NCBI GenBank assembly: GCA_001051155.2
Contig: JYIP02000006.1
Coordinates: forward strand, 4,092,001 to 4,156,000
From: Chrysoporthe austroafricana
Taxonomy: Eukaryota > Ascomycota > Sordariomycetes > Diaporthales > Cryphonectriaceae
DNA length: 64,000 nucleotides
Direction: 5' to 3'
Positions 53,749 through 63,505 of this stretch are shown piece by piece (the first letter of the stretch is position 1; every line of letters starts with the position of its first letter). The position numbers and the translations under genes were made by a program. The notes beneath the pieces are model-generated. The model was not told the origin of the DNA. It saw nothing but the letters and a program-made list of their open reading frames with translations, and did no database searches.

Positions 53749-55595
53749 CCACGGGCCAGCAGGCTCCCAGCAGACACCCAGCGCCGGGCCGGTGGTCTGA
53801 AGCTCGACCTCGGGGAGACGACTCGCCCAGGGCCTGCTGGGATGGGCGGTCTGGGGGGAGAGACATCGGGAGCGTCGCGTGCGTGGGCTGGTGAAGCAGC
53901 CCTGGCCTGCTCTGCCGTGCCCTGTCGCATGCGAGCCTGCTCCTCCTCCCCGCATGTCGCTCCCGTGACGCCCCCAGTGATCCCTCAGCTCGATATTGGT
54001 CCGTCCGGCCACCACGGAGGGGGCGCCACCGCGGCTCGACGCAGGGCAGGGCAGACACTGGCGGGTTCTTCACGGGCGCAGGTCCATGGGGGTGAGACGC
54101 CGAATCGGGTGGCCAGCTCGTCGAGACGCCGCGCGTGCGTATATATAAAAGGCGCCCGGCCCGTCCTGTGCTGCGCCGCCCACCCTGGCCTCGCGCGGTC
54201 TTCTCGTCCTGCATCCTCCTCGCTGGGGATTTTTGCTGCCCCGTCCCACCCGCCTCCCTTCCCCCGTCGCCCAAGCGAGACCGGAAGCCCGCCTGCTTGC
54301 CCACCCGCCCTGCCCTGCAGAGGGAGGAGCACGAGCCAGCGAGCAAGCGATATCGGTTGGCCCTGACGGTCGGCCTCCCTGAGCGTTTCAAGTCGAGCAG
54401 ATTGCGACATCCCGCGAGTCGACACCTCGCAGGATAACATCCGGGGGAGGCTACCGGCCGTACTGAGTAACGGGCCCCAAGGAGGCCCGGCGGCCTACCA
54501 CAGAAAGCGTCCCAATAGCTCGCAGCCGCGGCACTCGCTGGACCCCACAGGATCCCATCCGGGGAAGCCACCCGCATGTCGAGCATCGCGCACTGAGCAA
54601 GGACAGGGTGCGCGGGACCGACAGGCTACTGCGCAGTGTTGTTACATCCTCAATTCTACGCGCGGCCGTGGGACAACCCAGCACACGGGGCTGCCTCAAT
54701 CACGGTTCCGTCCAGCGCTCGCGCACGCCCACGCGCACGCCCTCTCCCTCTCCCCTCGCTCGGGCCGGGTGGTGCTCTCGATCCGGCTACGGACAGACAG
54801 GCAGGGCGGAGGCTGGCTGCACGGCGAGGAATATATCGCTTTATGCTATTGCTGCAGTGCGGTCTAGGGGCCCCGCCAGGTGCTCGCCCGCTCGGTCTAG
54901 GGGTACCCACAGCGTATCCCCTCGCGCGCGCGGAGGGCGTCCGCTCGGCGTCCCACTGCCTCTGAAGTAGAGAGAAAGAGAGAGACAGGGAGAGGGGGAG
55001 AGAGATCCATCCCACTCCTATTCCCGCGCTGGACCGTCTCCGACGCCACTCGCAGGTGGACATTCCCTCCATCCTTGGGAGGCCTGGCCGAGATTCGTTG
55101 CGGGTTCGTGGAGCAGCTCGGCTGGCCGTATCCACACGCAGCATTTTGCCAGCGTAAGTAAGTGTGCGCCTGTGATTGGGCCCCCCTTGCGTCGAGCCTC
55201 TGGTTCGTCCCTGAATTATACCTCTCTCTCCATCACCGCGCAGCGCATGCTACATACCCAAACCCGTCTGCGTACGGTTTCGCGGTCCCTCCTGTCTCCT
55301 GCTTAGCCTCTGGATCCTGGAGGCATGCCTGCTGACGCACTACATGACTCAGGCTGTAGGTCGCGGGTGCCTACAGCGCCGTCAGCCCTGACAAACCCCC
55401 CACGGGCGATGGTTCCGGGGCCCGGCGGTTGAAGGGAACCAGAGAAGAGAGCCGCCAGAACCAGGCCTAGGCCTAGGCCCAGGCCCAGGGCCAGGGGCGC
55501 CTACTAGGTACCAGTAGGGCATCCATCGCCAGCCGGGGGCGTGGCCTGCTGCTGGCGCCGGCCGGCCAGGATCCGGCGCTGCCCGGTAGAGACAA

Positions 55596-55632
55596 GACAG
55601 GAGAGGACAGGACAGGACAGGACAGGACAGGA
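55596..55632. repeat. ACAGG pentanucleotide microsatellite
   Basis: About six copies of GGACA immediately upstream of the start codon chosen for the methyltransferase gene, in its presumed 5' leader. Confidence 0.9.
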
Positions 55633-55636
55633 TAGG

Positions 55637-58210
55637 ATGGAATACGCGTGGGGATTCGCGGCAAGCCGGCGGCCGTTTCCGGGCGAGCTCGCAGCCGGCG
55701 CGAGGGCGAGGCTCGCCAGGGCGGGCCCGTCGCAGCCCCTCCTCCATCAGCAGCAGCAGCAGCAGCAGGCGTCAGACGACGATGGTGGTGACGGCGACAC
55801 GGGACCGAGAGCACTGGTCCTAGACCAGGACCTGGACCAGGACCAGGACCAGGACCACCGCACGTGTGCGCAGCCGCCGCCAGACGTGCCACGCAGCGCC
55901 AGCGCCCACGCCCACGCCCACGCCGCCCACGCCCAGGCCCTCGCCCTCGCCTACGCTCGTGCCGACGCCCATGCCGACGCCCATGCCGACGCAGCGCCAG
56001 CGGGACCCGCGGTCGGCACCAATCCTGCCCCGCCCGCCGGCAGCCCTCAGGCCAGACCCCCCCTGACGGTTCCTGCACCTGGGCGCCCTGGGCGTGGTGG
56101 TGGTCCTGCTGCTGGTGCTGGTGCTGGTGCTGCCTCGGACACCGGCCCTGCATCCGCCTCCTGTCTGCCATCTGGATCTCCATCCAACTCCACCTCGGTG
56201 TGTGCGCCCTCCTGCGATAGACCACCTGCAGACGCCGGCAGCCTCCTTTCTACTTCTACCGCGGCCTGCTCCTCCTCCCCCCCCTCCTCGTCCTCCTCCT
56301 CCTACCGCCCCTCGCACGACCCAGCCGGCGACGACCAGCGACCGCGCGCGACGACACGAGACCACCACCACCACCACCCACGGCGACAGTCGCAGCCCGA
56401 ATTCTCCAGCAGACACCCCCGCGAGCTCGTCATCCCACATCCCTATCCGCACTCGGGCGCCCCGCTGATCCCCGTGTACTCTGTCAGGGAGTACCGAGCC
56501 AGCCGCAGGTCAGGGCGCCACCGGCTCAGCGCGCCCCTGGCCGCCACATCGACGTCGGCGTCCACACCGGCGTCCACACCGGCGTCCACACCACGCACCG
56601 CCGCATCCGCCTCCGCGTCCGCGTCCGCATCCGCATCCGCGCCCGCACCCCCCGGCCGCGAGCGCCTCCGCAGCCCGCGACACCACGATGCGATGGCCGG
56701 CGGCGACAGCACCTTCCGCTCGCAGAGCGTGAGCGCCAGCACGACGCTGAGCACGCGCACCTTCACGTCCCTCACCGACTTCGCCACGGCGTCGGCCTCG
56801 CGGGACGACGACGACGCCGCCTCGACCGGGTCCCGGCAGGCCCCGCCCAGGAAGCCGTTCATCACCAAGAGCAACGGCCGCACGTACCTCTCCGACTCGC
56901 CGTACCCCCTCCCCGTCGACCTCCACGAGCTGCACCGGCAGTCCCTGCGCACGCTCCTCCTCTTCCAGCTTTTCGGCGGGCCCGTGTGCTCGCCCGACCT
57001 CGCGCGGCACCCGCCGAAGCGCGTGCTCGACCTCGGGTGCGGCTACGGGTTCTGGAGCATGATGTGCCACTCGTACTTCTCGCGCAAGGGGTTCTCCAAC
57101 ATCTCGTTCACGGGCCTCGACATCGTGCCGCTCGGGGGCATCGCGGGGGCGCCAGACCCGGGCACGGCGGCGGGGCCGCCGCCGGGGGCGTCCCGGGCGC
57201 GGGGCGCGGCGTGCTCGGCGGCGGGCAACTGGGCGGAGCAGCCGCCGGACAAGAAGATGCGGTGGGACTTTGTGCAGCACGACATCCGCGTGCTGCCGCT
57301 GCCGTTCCCGGACGGCGAGTTCGACCTGGTCATGTGCAAGGAGCTCGCGCTGGTCAACCGGCTGCCGACGTTCCAGGCGCTCATGGACGAGTTCCTGCGC
57401 ATCCTCAAGCCGGGCGGCGTGCTCGAGGCGTGGGAGTGCGACCACCCGATCCGCATGCTCCGGCCGCACGTGCCGGACACGCCGACGACGACGACGGCGG
57501 CCAAGGTGTTCGACGCCGAGTCGAGCTCGTCGTCGGCCAACGGCAGCGACTCGTCCAACGGCAACGGCAACGGCCACGGCCACAGTGGCAGCGGCAAGAA
57601 GGGCGAGCACGAGAGCCAGGTGACGGAGCTGGGCGCTTACTTCCTGAGCAACAACACGCCGCTCTCGGGCCCGCAGAACAACTACCTGATCGAGTACAAC
57701 TCGTGGCTGAACAAGTACCTGGAGTCGCAGCAGCTGCTGAGCTGGCCGTGCGCCAACATCTACTCGTACTTCGTCCAGGAGCCGCTGCTCGCGGGCCACG
57801 GCTTCAAGCGGCTGGCGATCCCGCTGACGGAGGTGCGGTGGGAGCGCGAGGGCGTGGGCGGCGTGGTGACCAAGGACGGCAAGAGCTACGTGGACACGTG
57901 CAAGGCCGTCGGGCGGGCGGCCAAGGCGCACGCGGGCGGCGGTGACGACGGCGGGGACAACAACAAGAAGGGCCCAGGCAGGACGCTGGGCTCGGCGCAG
58001 CTGGCGCTGCGGCAGACGGCGCTGCAGACGGTGCTGGGGTTCATCGAGGGCATGGAGCCGGTGCTGCGGGAGGTGAGCGGCAAGAAGCAGGACGAGTGGG
58101 ACGCGTGGATGGGCAAGCTCATGAAGGAGCTCATCGAGAACGACGGGGCGAGCTGGGGCGAGTGCCTGGAGGTGGGCGCGTGGTGGGCGCACAAGGTGCA
58201 GGAGCCGTAG
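55637..58210 (+). CDS. SAM-dependent methyltransferase (UMTA-like) with simple-sequence N-terminus
   Basis: Start set at the ATG at 55637, giving 857 aa; the open frame begins earlier but at GTG. Residues 1-390 are low-complexity: a polyglutamine run near 37-44, Asp-Gln dipeptides near 57-72, Ala-His and Ala-Asp tracts near 90-125, Ser runs near 220, a TPAS tripled repeat near 310-325 and a Ser-Ala tract near 330-345. The catalytic domain follows: TYLSDSPYPLPVDLHELHRQ (about 416), SAM motif I VLDLGCGYGFW (about 464), DIVPLGGI, LPLPFPDGEFDLVMCKEL (about 551) and EFLRILKPGGVLEAWE (about 585). An Asn/Ser/Gly-rich insert lies near 630-655. These are features of fungal UMTA-type methyltransferases, whose substrates are mostly unknown. 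An internal start at the ATG at 56692 (MAGGDSTFRSQS) would give a protein without most repeats and closer to usual length. Confidence 0.88.
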   Translation: MEYAWGFAASRRPFPGELAAGARARLARAGPSQPLLHQQQQQQQASDDDGGDGDTGPRALVLDQDLDQDQDQDHRTCAQPPPDVPRSASAHAHAHAAHAQALALAYARADAHADAHADAAPAGPAVGTNPAPPAGSPQARPPLTVPAPGRPGRGGGPAAGAGAGAASDTGPASASCLPSGSPSNSTSVCAPSCDRPPADAGSLLSTSTAACSSSPPSSSSSSYRPSHDPAGDDQRPRATTRDHHHHHPRRQSQPEFSSRHPRELVIPHPYPHSGAPLIPVYSVREYRASRRSGRHRLSAPLAATSTSASTPASTPASTPRTAASASASASASASAPAPPGRERLRSPRHHDAMAGGDSTFRSQSVSASTTLSTRTFTSLTDFATASASRDDDDAASTGSRQAPPRKPFITKSNGRTYLSDSPYPLPVDLHELHRQSLRTLLLFQLFGGPVCSPDLARHPPKRVLDLGCGYGFWSMMCHSYFSRKGFSNISFTGLDIVPLGGIAGAPDPGTAAGPPPGASRARGAACSAAGNWAEQPPDKKMRWDFVQHDIRVLPLPFPDGEFDLVMCKELALVNRLPTFQALMDEFLRILKPGGVLEAWECDHPIRMLRPHVPDTPTTTTAAKVFDAESSSSSANGSDSSNGNGNGHGHSGSGKKGEHESQVTELGAYFLSNNTPLSGPQNNYLIEYNSWLNKYLESQQLLSWPCANIYSYFVQEPLLAGHGFKRLAIPLTEVRWEREGVGGVVTKDGKSYVDTCKAVGRAAKAHAGGGDDGGDNNKKGPGRTLGSAQLALRQTALQTVLGFIEGMEPVLREVSGKKQDEWDAWMGKLMKELIENDGASWGECLEVGAWWAHKVQEP

Positions 58211-58450
58211 TGCTGCAGGCGCCTTGTGCTGTCGTCATGATCACTCGCTGTCTTGTCTTGTCTGGGGATCGATCTACCTACCTACCGACCAGCCTCGATA
58301 TCCCCCCATCTACCGAACCGCCCCAGCGCCTTGTCCTATTGTCCGCTTCCTCTCGCCCCGTGAGCGTATATACGAACGCCTCCCTGCTCCTCTCCGCCTC
58401 GTCATCCAACCCTCGACGACCACCCTCGACCACGCCCACCCGCCCGGACC

Positions 58451-58538
58451 TCACGCGCCATCATACCGCTTCCTCAGCGTGCGATACCTTTTCAGGTAAT
58501 ACCTGTATATATCGAGCACACGACACCTGTCAGCGATC

Positions 58539-58577
<39 letters not shown>

Positions 58578-59655
58578 GTCGCGCCGTATTTCCCGCCCGC
58601 GGCCCCACCACGATATACGTATGTTGCATCTGATACACTAGAGACGGACGGTTTTGGGCCTGGAGGCCAGGAGCATCTGCATGGGGGGTTTTTTTTTTTT
58701 TTCTCTTTTTGTCGTCCCAGCCAGTGGACAACAAACAATTCATGTTTTTCTTCTTTCTTCTTCCTACTCATTGGTAAAAAAAAAAAAACGCGGCGTGGCT
58801 TTTTTTTCTCGCTGTCACGACGTCCCTCCGCCGAAGGGGGGAACGCCGCGCCCGCCTGCCAACCCCCACGGAGGCCTCTGGGGCACCGGGGACAGGCCTG
58901 CGGCATGCAGCCGTCGCCCGGGGAACTCTGCAGCATGCACGATCGGCATGATGCAGATCCCGTGTCACAGCGCCGGCGCGGGCGGGCGGGCGGAAGGGAT
59001 CTCGGGACGGGCCCGAAGGAGGTTGGGTTGGGTGGGGGGGGGAGGGATGGACATATGCCGTGTCTCGTACACCAAGGGCAGCCTGAAGCAATGCATTCGA
59101 TCCGCCAGTAACACTGCGTCCCATCCGTGCACCTGTTGCTGTTCTTTTTTTCTGGTTTCCCATGTGAGGGGCGGGGCGGAGGAGGGCGCAACTCACAGCG
59201 CTTCGATCTCTGTAGGCCGACGGGGTTGGTCAGCTCCGAAACGGCTGCACGAGACAAGACAAGACGAGACGAGACGAGACGAGACGAGACGAGAGGGGGC
59301 GCGGGGCGCGGGGGGAGCCGACTGAACCGACTGACCTTTCTGCACGAACCGGGCCCTCTCGATGCCCTCGCGGATGGCGGCCTCGTCGCGCAGCCCGGCG
59401 TTGGCCATGAAGGCCCTGTGCAGCCGAGGCCGGAAGTAGTCGAATCCCTGGGGGTATTCCCTGCCCAGGTGCAGGAGCTCTGCAGGACGGACGGGACCGG
59501 CGTCAGCCTCCCTCTCTGTCCCTCGCTCGCATGGGGTATCGTAGGGCTGTGGCGTGAGCGGGCGCCGCCGGGGGGGGGGGCAGTGGTGGCGTGAGCGTAC
59601 CTTTGTAGACGGCGATGACCTCGCGCCTCAGCTCGGGGCGGACCGGGGCCGCCAT
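58451..59655 (-). CDS. LYR-motif protein, ETFRF1/LYRM5-like
   Basis: Four exons: 59655-59601, 59479-59336, 59209-59197 (only 13 nt) and 58502-58451. They join in frame to 87 aa, the usual size. Introns: 59480-59600, 59210-59335 and 58503-59196 (694 bp). The product reads PELRREVIAVYKELLHLGRE..., then FDYFRPRLHRAFMANAGL, GIERARFVQKEIEAL and YYLKRYRTLRKRY. This is the pattern of ETFRF1-type LYR proteins, small mitochondrial-matrix proteins that bind acyl carrier protein and regulate electron-transfer flavoprotein; the exact LYR tripeptide is represented by the VYK/LLHLGRE helix as in that subgroup. The last two introns carry a GACGA microsatellite (59251-59295) and a CT microsatellite (58541-58575), plus poly-T runs. 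If the last donor is not used, the 13-nt exon runs directly into TGA and gives a truncated 67-aa product. Confidence 0.88.
58541..58575. repeat. CT dinucleotide microsatellite in last LYR intron
   Basis: About 17 CT units. On the transcribed minus strand this is a GA tract about 40 nt upstream of the final splice acceptor, so length variation could affect splicing. Confidence 0.9.
59251..59295. repeat. GACGA/GACAA pentanucleotide microsatellite in LYR intron
   Basis: About eight pentamers (two GACAA then GACGA) inside the intron between exons 2 and 3 of the LYR gene. Confidence 0.9.
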
Positions 59656-60078
59656 CGTTGTGCTTCGTCGCGGGCGCACGGCGCGCCGGGGCGTCGCTCG
59701 CTGGTGGTGTTGTTGTCTGGGCGTGGACGCTGTTGTTCGTCGCAGGGCAGGGCAGGGCAGAGCAGCCGGCGGGGGCGGTGAGGAGAGGGAGAGGGAGAAG
59801 GGCGGACGGGAATATCGTGAGGACGACCTCGGCGATGACGCCACCGCTGCAGCAGGGCGGATTAGGGCTTATCTTATCATCATCGGCTTGCTTGGCTGCT
59901 CACTGCTACTCTGACGGAGCCCGCTGCGATCCCGAAGAGAGAAGAAGCGACTCGTACGTGCGGCCTGGTCTGGGCAGGCGACTGGTGTTTCTTGGTTTTT
60001 ATTATACTATATATATATATATATATATAACTTGAGTGTCCGCAGCGGCAACCCTCACCTGCTGACCGACCCCCCACG
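59656..60078. promoter_or_regulatory. divergent promoter, LYR protein / thioesterase-like gene
   Basis: A 423-bp spacer between two divergent genes for predicted mitochondrial proteins. A TA dinucleotide run at about 60005-60030 lies 50-75 bp upstream of the thioesterase ATG and could serve as TATA element. A GGGCA pentamer tract lies near 59744-59762 on the LYR side. Confidence 0.6.
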
Positions 60079-61154
60079 ATGCCCCCTCGCCTGCGCCCCG
60101 CGGCCGCGACCCTCGCCGTCGTCCTCCGCCTCCCGACCCGAGGCCGCAGCGCGACACCGCTTGCTACTGCTAGACGGGCCCTCTCCGCCCTCCAGCAGGA
60201 CAGCGGGCGCATGCCCGACCCGCCGCCGGCGCGGTGGCTGGGCGACCTCCATGCGCGCATAGGGCGGTGCATCATGTTCGGCTGCGCGCCGGCGCAGGTG
60301 GCGGCGGCGGCGGGCGTGCTGGGCGCGCTGGCGGCGGAGTGGCGCGCGCTGCTGGCGGGCAGCGAGGGGTTCCTGACGGGCGGGCGGCGGGGGCTCGAGG
60401 CGCAGCAGGTCGCGTGGGGCGAGATGGACAGCTTTGTATGTCGAGGGAGGGGATTATATATATACGCATGAGAACGAGCCATCACCTCCATCACCACCAT
60501 CACCACCATCACCACCAACCCTCCTCTCCTGTCCCGCGCCCGCGCCCAGCACCAAGAACCAGCAGCCTCACGACGGGAACAATGGAAGGCTGACGAGGTG
60601 CGCAGCAACACGTCAACAACGTGACCTACCTCCGCTACGCCGAGTCGTCGCGCGTCAACTGGGCGACCAACTTCGCCGTCGCCGCCGGCCCCGCGCACCG
60701 CCGGGCCTGGGCCGACCTCATGACCACCCGCGGCGTCGGCCTGATCATGAAGAGCGTCCGCCTCGACTTCAAGCTCCCCGTGGCCTACCCGGACCGCGTC
60801 TCCGTCTACCACCGCCTGCGCTACCCACCCTCGTCCCCGCCGCCCGGCCCCGCGTCGTCATCGTCCTCGTCGCTCGTCCTGGACGCCGTCGTGCTCTCCC
60901 ACCGCCACCGCCGCGTCGCCGCCCGCGTCGAGGAGGACGTCGCCATCTACGACTACCGCGCCGCCGCCCGGACCGACATGCCGCCCTTCATGCGCGGCGT
61001 GCTCGAGGAGACGTACGCGCTGCAGGCGCGGGAGAAGGCGCGGGCCCGCGCGCGCGTCTGGGAGCTGGTCGGCGCCGTGGAGCGGCTCGAGAGGGAGACG
61101 TGGGATAGACCGGACGCGGTGGAGGACCTGGGCGCCGCCGGGCCGGCGAGGTGA
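60079..61154 (+). CDS. hotdog-fold thioesterase-like protein (4HBT_2 type), probably mitochondrial
   Basis: Two exons, 60079-60435 and 60606-61154, joined phase 0 over intron 60436-60605 (donor GTATGT, acceptor CGCAG), give 301 aa. The N-terminus (1-40) is rich in Arg, Ala and Leu without acids, fitting a mitochondrial presequence. The join produces EMDSFQHVNNVTYLRYAESSRVNW, the active-site helix signature of 4HBT_2 acyl-CoA thioesterase-like proteins (HVNN-Y-RY-E). It is followed by GVGLIMKSVRLDFKLPVAYPD and DAVVLSHRHRRVAARVEEDVAIYDY, the remaining hotdog strands. The usual residue before HVN in this family is Gly; here splicing gives Gln. Substrate unknown. The intron contains a CACCAT microsatellite. 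It is divergent from the LYR gene. Confidence 0.88.
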
Positions 61155-62392
61155 GCCCGGGACGGCGCGGGCTGGGGGGTGTTGGTGGGTGGTCACTTGT
61201 GCTGGGTCTCTCTCTCTCTCGCCTGGGCATCTGGTCGGCGATGGCGTGACTGGTGGCTGACCGACTTTTCGTGACCCGGAGATCAGGAGAGGCTGGGCGT
61301 CACAGCAATGGCGCCTTCTTGCTGCGGAGAGACATCATAAACTGCCGTGCCCTGGGTGCCAAGAATCAGCGCGACCTGTTTGCGCCTTGCCTCCGCCTTC
61401 CGAACCCCATCCTGTGGTTGACCTCTACAGCGTGTATACACCACTCATCACTACTCCCGCCAGCCAGCCAATGAGTCCAGCCCCATAGAAAAGGGTCCGT
61501 GAGGACTGAGGACTGAGGACTTGGTCGTCATCCCCTGGCGATAGGATCTTGAATGGTAAACCCGCCCATCCTTTGCCAGTTTACGATTATTGTTCCTATA
61601 GACCACGACACTAGGTGGCTTGAGCGCCAGCCTCTATTCCGTGCTTCGTCATCCAAAGCAGACAGCGTGCAGCAGGTATGTATGTCTCGGAAGACATGCG
61701 GAGACCGAACTCGACAGCGAACCTCGCTCAGTCGCAAGGACGTTGAGTCTCTCCTCTCCTCGTGCTCGTTCTCGGGAAACCTCACCGTTCTCGCTTCGGC
61801 CCGCGCCCTACTGCACATGCACGCACGACCAGCTGACGTCGGCGAGCTGCGTGAGCACTAGACGCAGGCAAATGCAGGGCTACTTAAAAGCCGGGCGGTG
61901 CTGGTCGTGGGCCTCGCCTTGATGAATGGCGGCTTCGCTCGCCGGCGTCAGCCATTGTGCTGTATACTAGACCGACGGGGGGAAGTACAGCCGTCGCACA
62001 ACATTCGCAGTATGCACCTCCAGCGCGGACGAGACCAGACCGCCATCGCACTGCCTTCGGACTGTTGTCGTACTCGAAGCGGTAACGACGGATCGTTCAG
62101 CTACGTACGCGTCGTCCGTGCCCAAGGAGGTGGCGGAAGACGTCGACTTCGTACACGCTGCGAATGAGCCGACGTATTCATCGTGATGCCGAAGATGAAG
62201 ATGGCAATGGCGGTCCTGCTCGCAGATCATGGACCTTGACGGACATCTATAAATCTCGGCCGGTTCGCCCACAGAAATCGTCAGCACATTGATAGTACTT
62301 CCGCATCAGGAACACCTATCGGTCTTGCCCATACTTCCGCCGCAACCTCGAGACTCGCGCGGCCGCACTCTGTTGCTAAATTGCAATCCATC
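61155..62392. other. intergenic region upstream of the ferritin-like gene
   Basis: No gene seen. A triple GAGGACT repeat lies near 61500-61520 and a weak TATA-like TTAAAAG near 61883, about 500 bp upstream of the next start. Short frames on both strands look like chance. Confidence 0.5.
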
Positions 62393-63505
62393 ATGACGTT
62401 CTTTTCTGGAGCTGTTATACCGGTGGCTATGACACTGGCCCTGATGGCGTCCGGCGGTCTCTGTGCTCCCACTGGCAGCAGCCCAGGCGCCCAGAAGCTC
62501 GCCGACCCGAACTACGGGCCCATCCCAGGCCAGTCGACGCTCTACAGCGACTACCGCGGCAAGGCGCCCCCCTTTCCGGCCAACATCACCAGCCCGGTCT
62601 TCCCGACCGCCGACGGCGCCCCGGGGGAGGACGACGACGTGGTCTGGCAGAACCTCCTCGCCGCCGAGTGGGTCATCTTCAGCTTCTACCAGCAGGGCGT
62701 GGAGGCCTTCAACGAGAGCGCCTTCACCGCCCTCGGCCTCCCGAACACCACCTACGACCGCATCCAGGAGATCCGCGACAACGAGGCCGGCCACCTGCGC
62801 CTCTTCCAGGACCAGATCAGCCCCGCGTCCGTCAAGCCCGGCCCGTGCCAGTATGAGTTCCCCTTCGCGGATGCGATCTCCTTCCTAGATCTCTCCCTCG
62901 TCATCGAGATCTCCAGCATGGCCTTCCTGACCGGGCTCGTCGAGGAGCCCAAGTCCGCCGCCGCCCGCGGCGCCATGCTCGCCATCTCGACCGTCGAGGC
63001 CCGCCACGCCGTCTGGAACCTCATCGACGTCCAGGGCGCGGACCCCTTCGGCGGACCCAGCGACACCCTGTTCCCCTACGCGGACCAGATCCTGCAGACC
63101 ACCAACGCCTTCGTCGTGCCGGGGAGCTGCCCCGCCGCGAACCCGCCGTACCCCTCCCCGGACCAGTACCTCCCGCCGATGCGCGTCGCCGGCACGACCA
63201 GGTCCGTCGCGCCGGGGGCGACGGTGGCGCTCAACTTCACGGACGCGGCGAACCAGCCCGCCTTCGACGGCGGGCGGGACTACTTCGCCGTGTTCTTCCA
63301 CGGTGTCGGCAACGTCAGCGTGCCCGTCGACGTCGCCGGCTGGCCCGCGCGGCCCATCGAGGTCACCATCCCGCGGTTCGAGGCGCGCGGCGTCACCCTT
63401 GTGGTCATCGCGAACGTCTCCGGGGCGCCTGACCTCGGCAGCGTCGTTGCCGGGCCGGAGATCTTGGTCGAGCAGCCCGAGGCGGTGGGTTTGGCTTTTG
63501 CATAG
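62393..63505 (+). CDS. secreted ferritin-like domain protein (Rds1-like)
   Basis: Start set at the ATG at 62393 (the open frame upstream begins at TTG), giving 370 aa. Residues 1-25 form a signal peptide (hydrophobic core GAVIPVAMTLALMASGGLC, then AP). The ferritin-like four-helix part spans about 80-230 with acidic ligands in the expected helices: AAEWVIFSFYQQGVEAF, IRDNEAGHLRLF (E-x2-H), DLSLVIEISSMAFLTGLVEE and ISTVEARHAVWNL (E-x2-H). This resembles the fungal Rds1/ferritin-like family, reported as induced by stress or nutrient shift. The C-terminal 120 residues form a separate beta-rich domain ending in EILVEQPEAVGLAFA, with several N-glycosylation sites (NITS, NESA, NTTY, NFTD, NVSV). 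I infer an extracellular or cell-surface protein with a di-metal site. Confidence 0.88.
   Translation: MTFFSGAVIPVAMTLALMASGGLCAPTGSSPGAQKLADPNYGPIPGQSTLYSDYRGKAPPFPANITSPVFPTADGAPGEDDDVVWQNLLAAEWVIFSFYQQGVEAFNESAFTALGLPNTTYDRIQEIRDNEAGHLRLFQDQISPASVKPGPCQYEFPFADAISFLDLSLVIEISSMAFLTGLVEEPKSAAARGAMLAISTVEARHAVWNLIDVQGADPFGGPSDTLFPYADQILQTTNAFVVPGSCPAANPPYPSPDQYLPPMRVAGTTRSVAPGATVALNFTDAANQPAFDGGRDYFAVFFHGVGNVSVPVDVAGWPARPIEVTIPRFEARGVTLVVIANVSGAPDLGSVVAGPEILVEQPEAVGLAFA

Larger units (their letters stand above)
51344..55636. other. 4.3-kb GC-rich repeat-rich intergenic region
   Basis: Between divergent ccr4 and the methyltransferase gene. No gene is supported, although one long minus-strand frame (53153-54586) is discussed as a finding. 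Contents include a degenerate GGGACACT tandem at about 52580-52660, a GGGCT pentamer tract at 53713-53748, a strong TATA-like sequence at 54140-54150 facing right, a purine-rich tract at about 54968-55005 and a possible splice donor GTAAGTAAG at 55154. These right-hand elements could form the promoter and a 5'-UTR intron of the methyltransferase gene. Confidence 0.45.

Noticed and set aside
56510..58192. 560-codon minus-strand frame
   Set aside because: It is antisense to the methyltransferase gene; high GC at third positions removes stops from the opposite strand. It lacks domain content.
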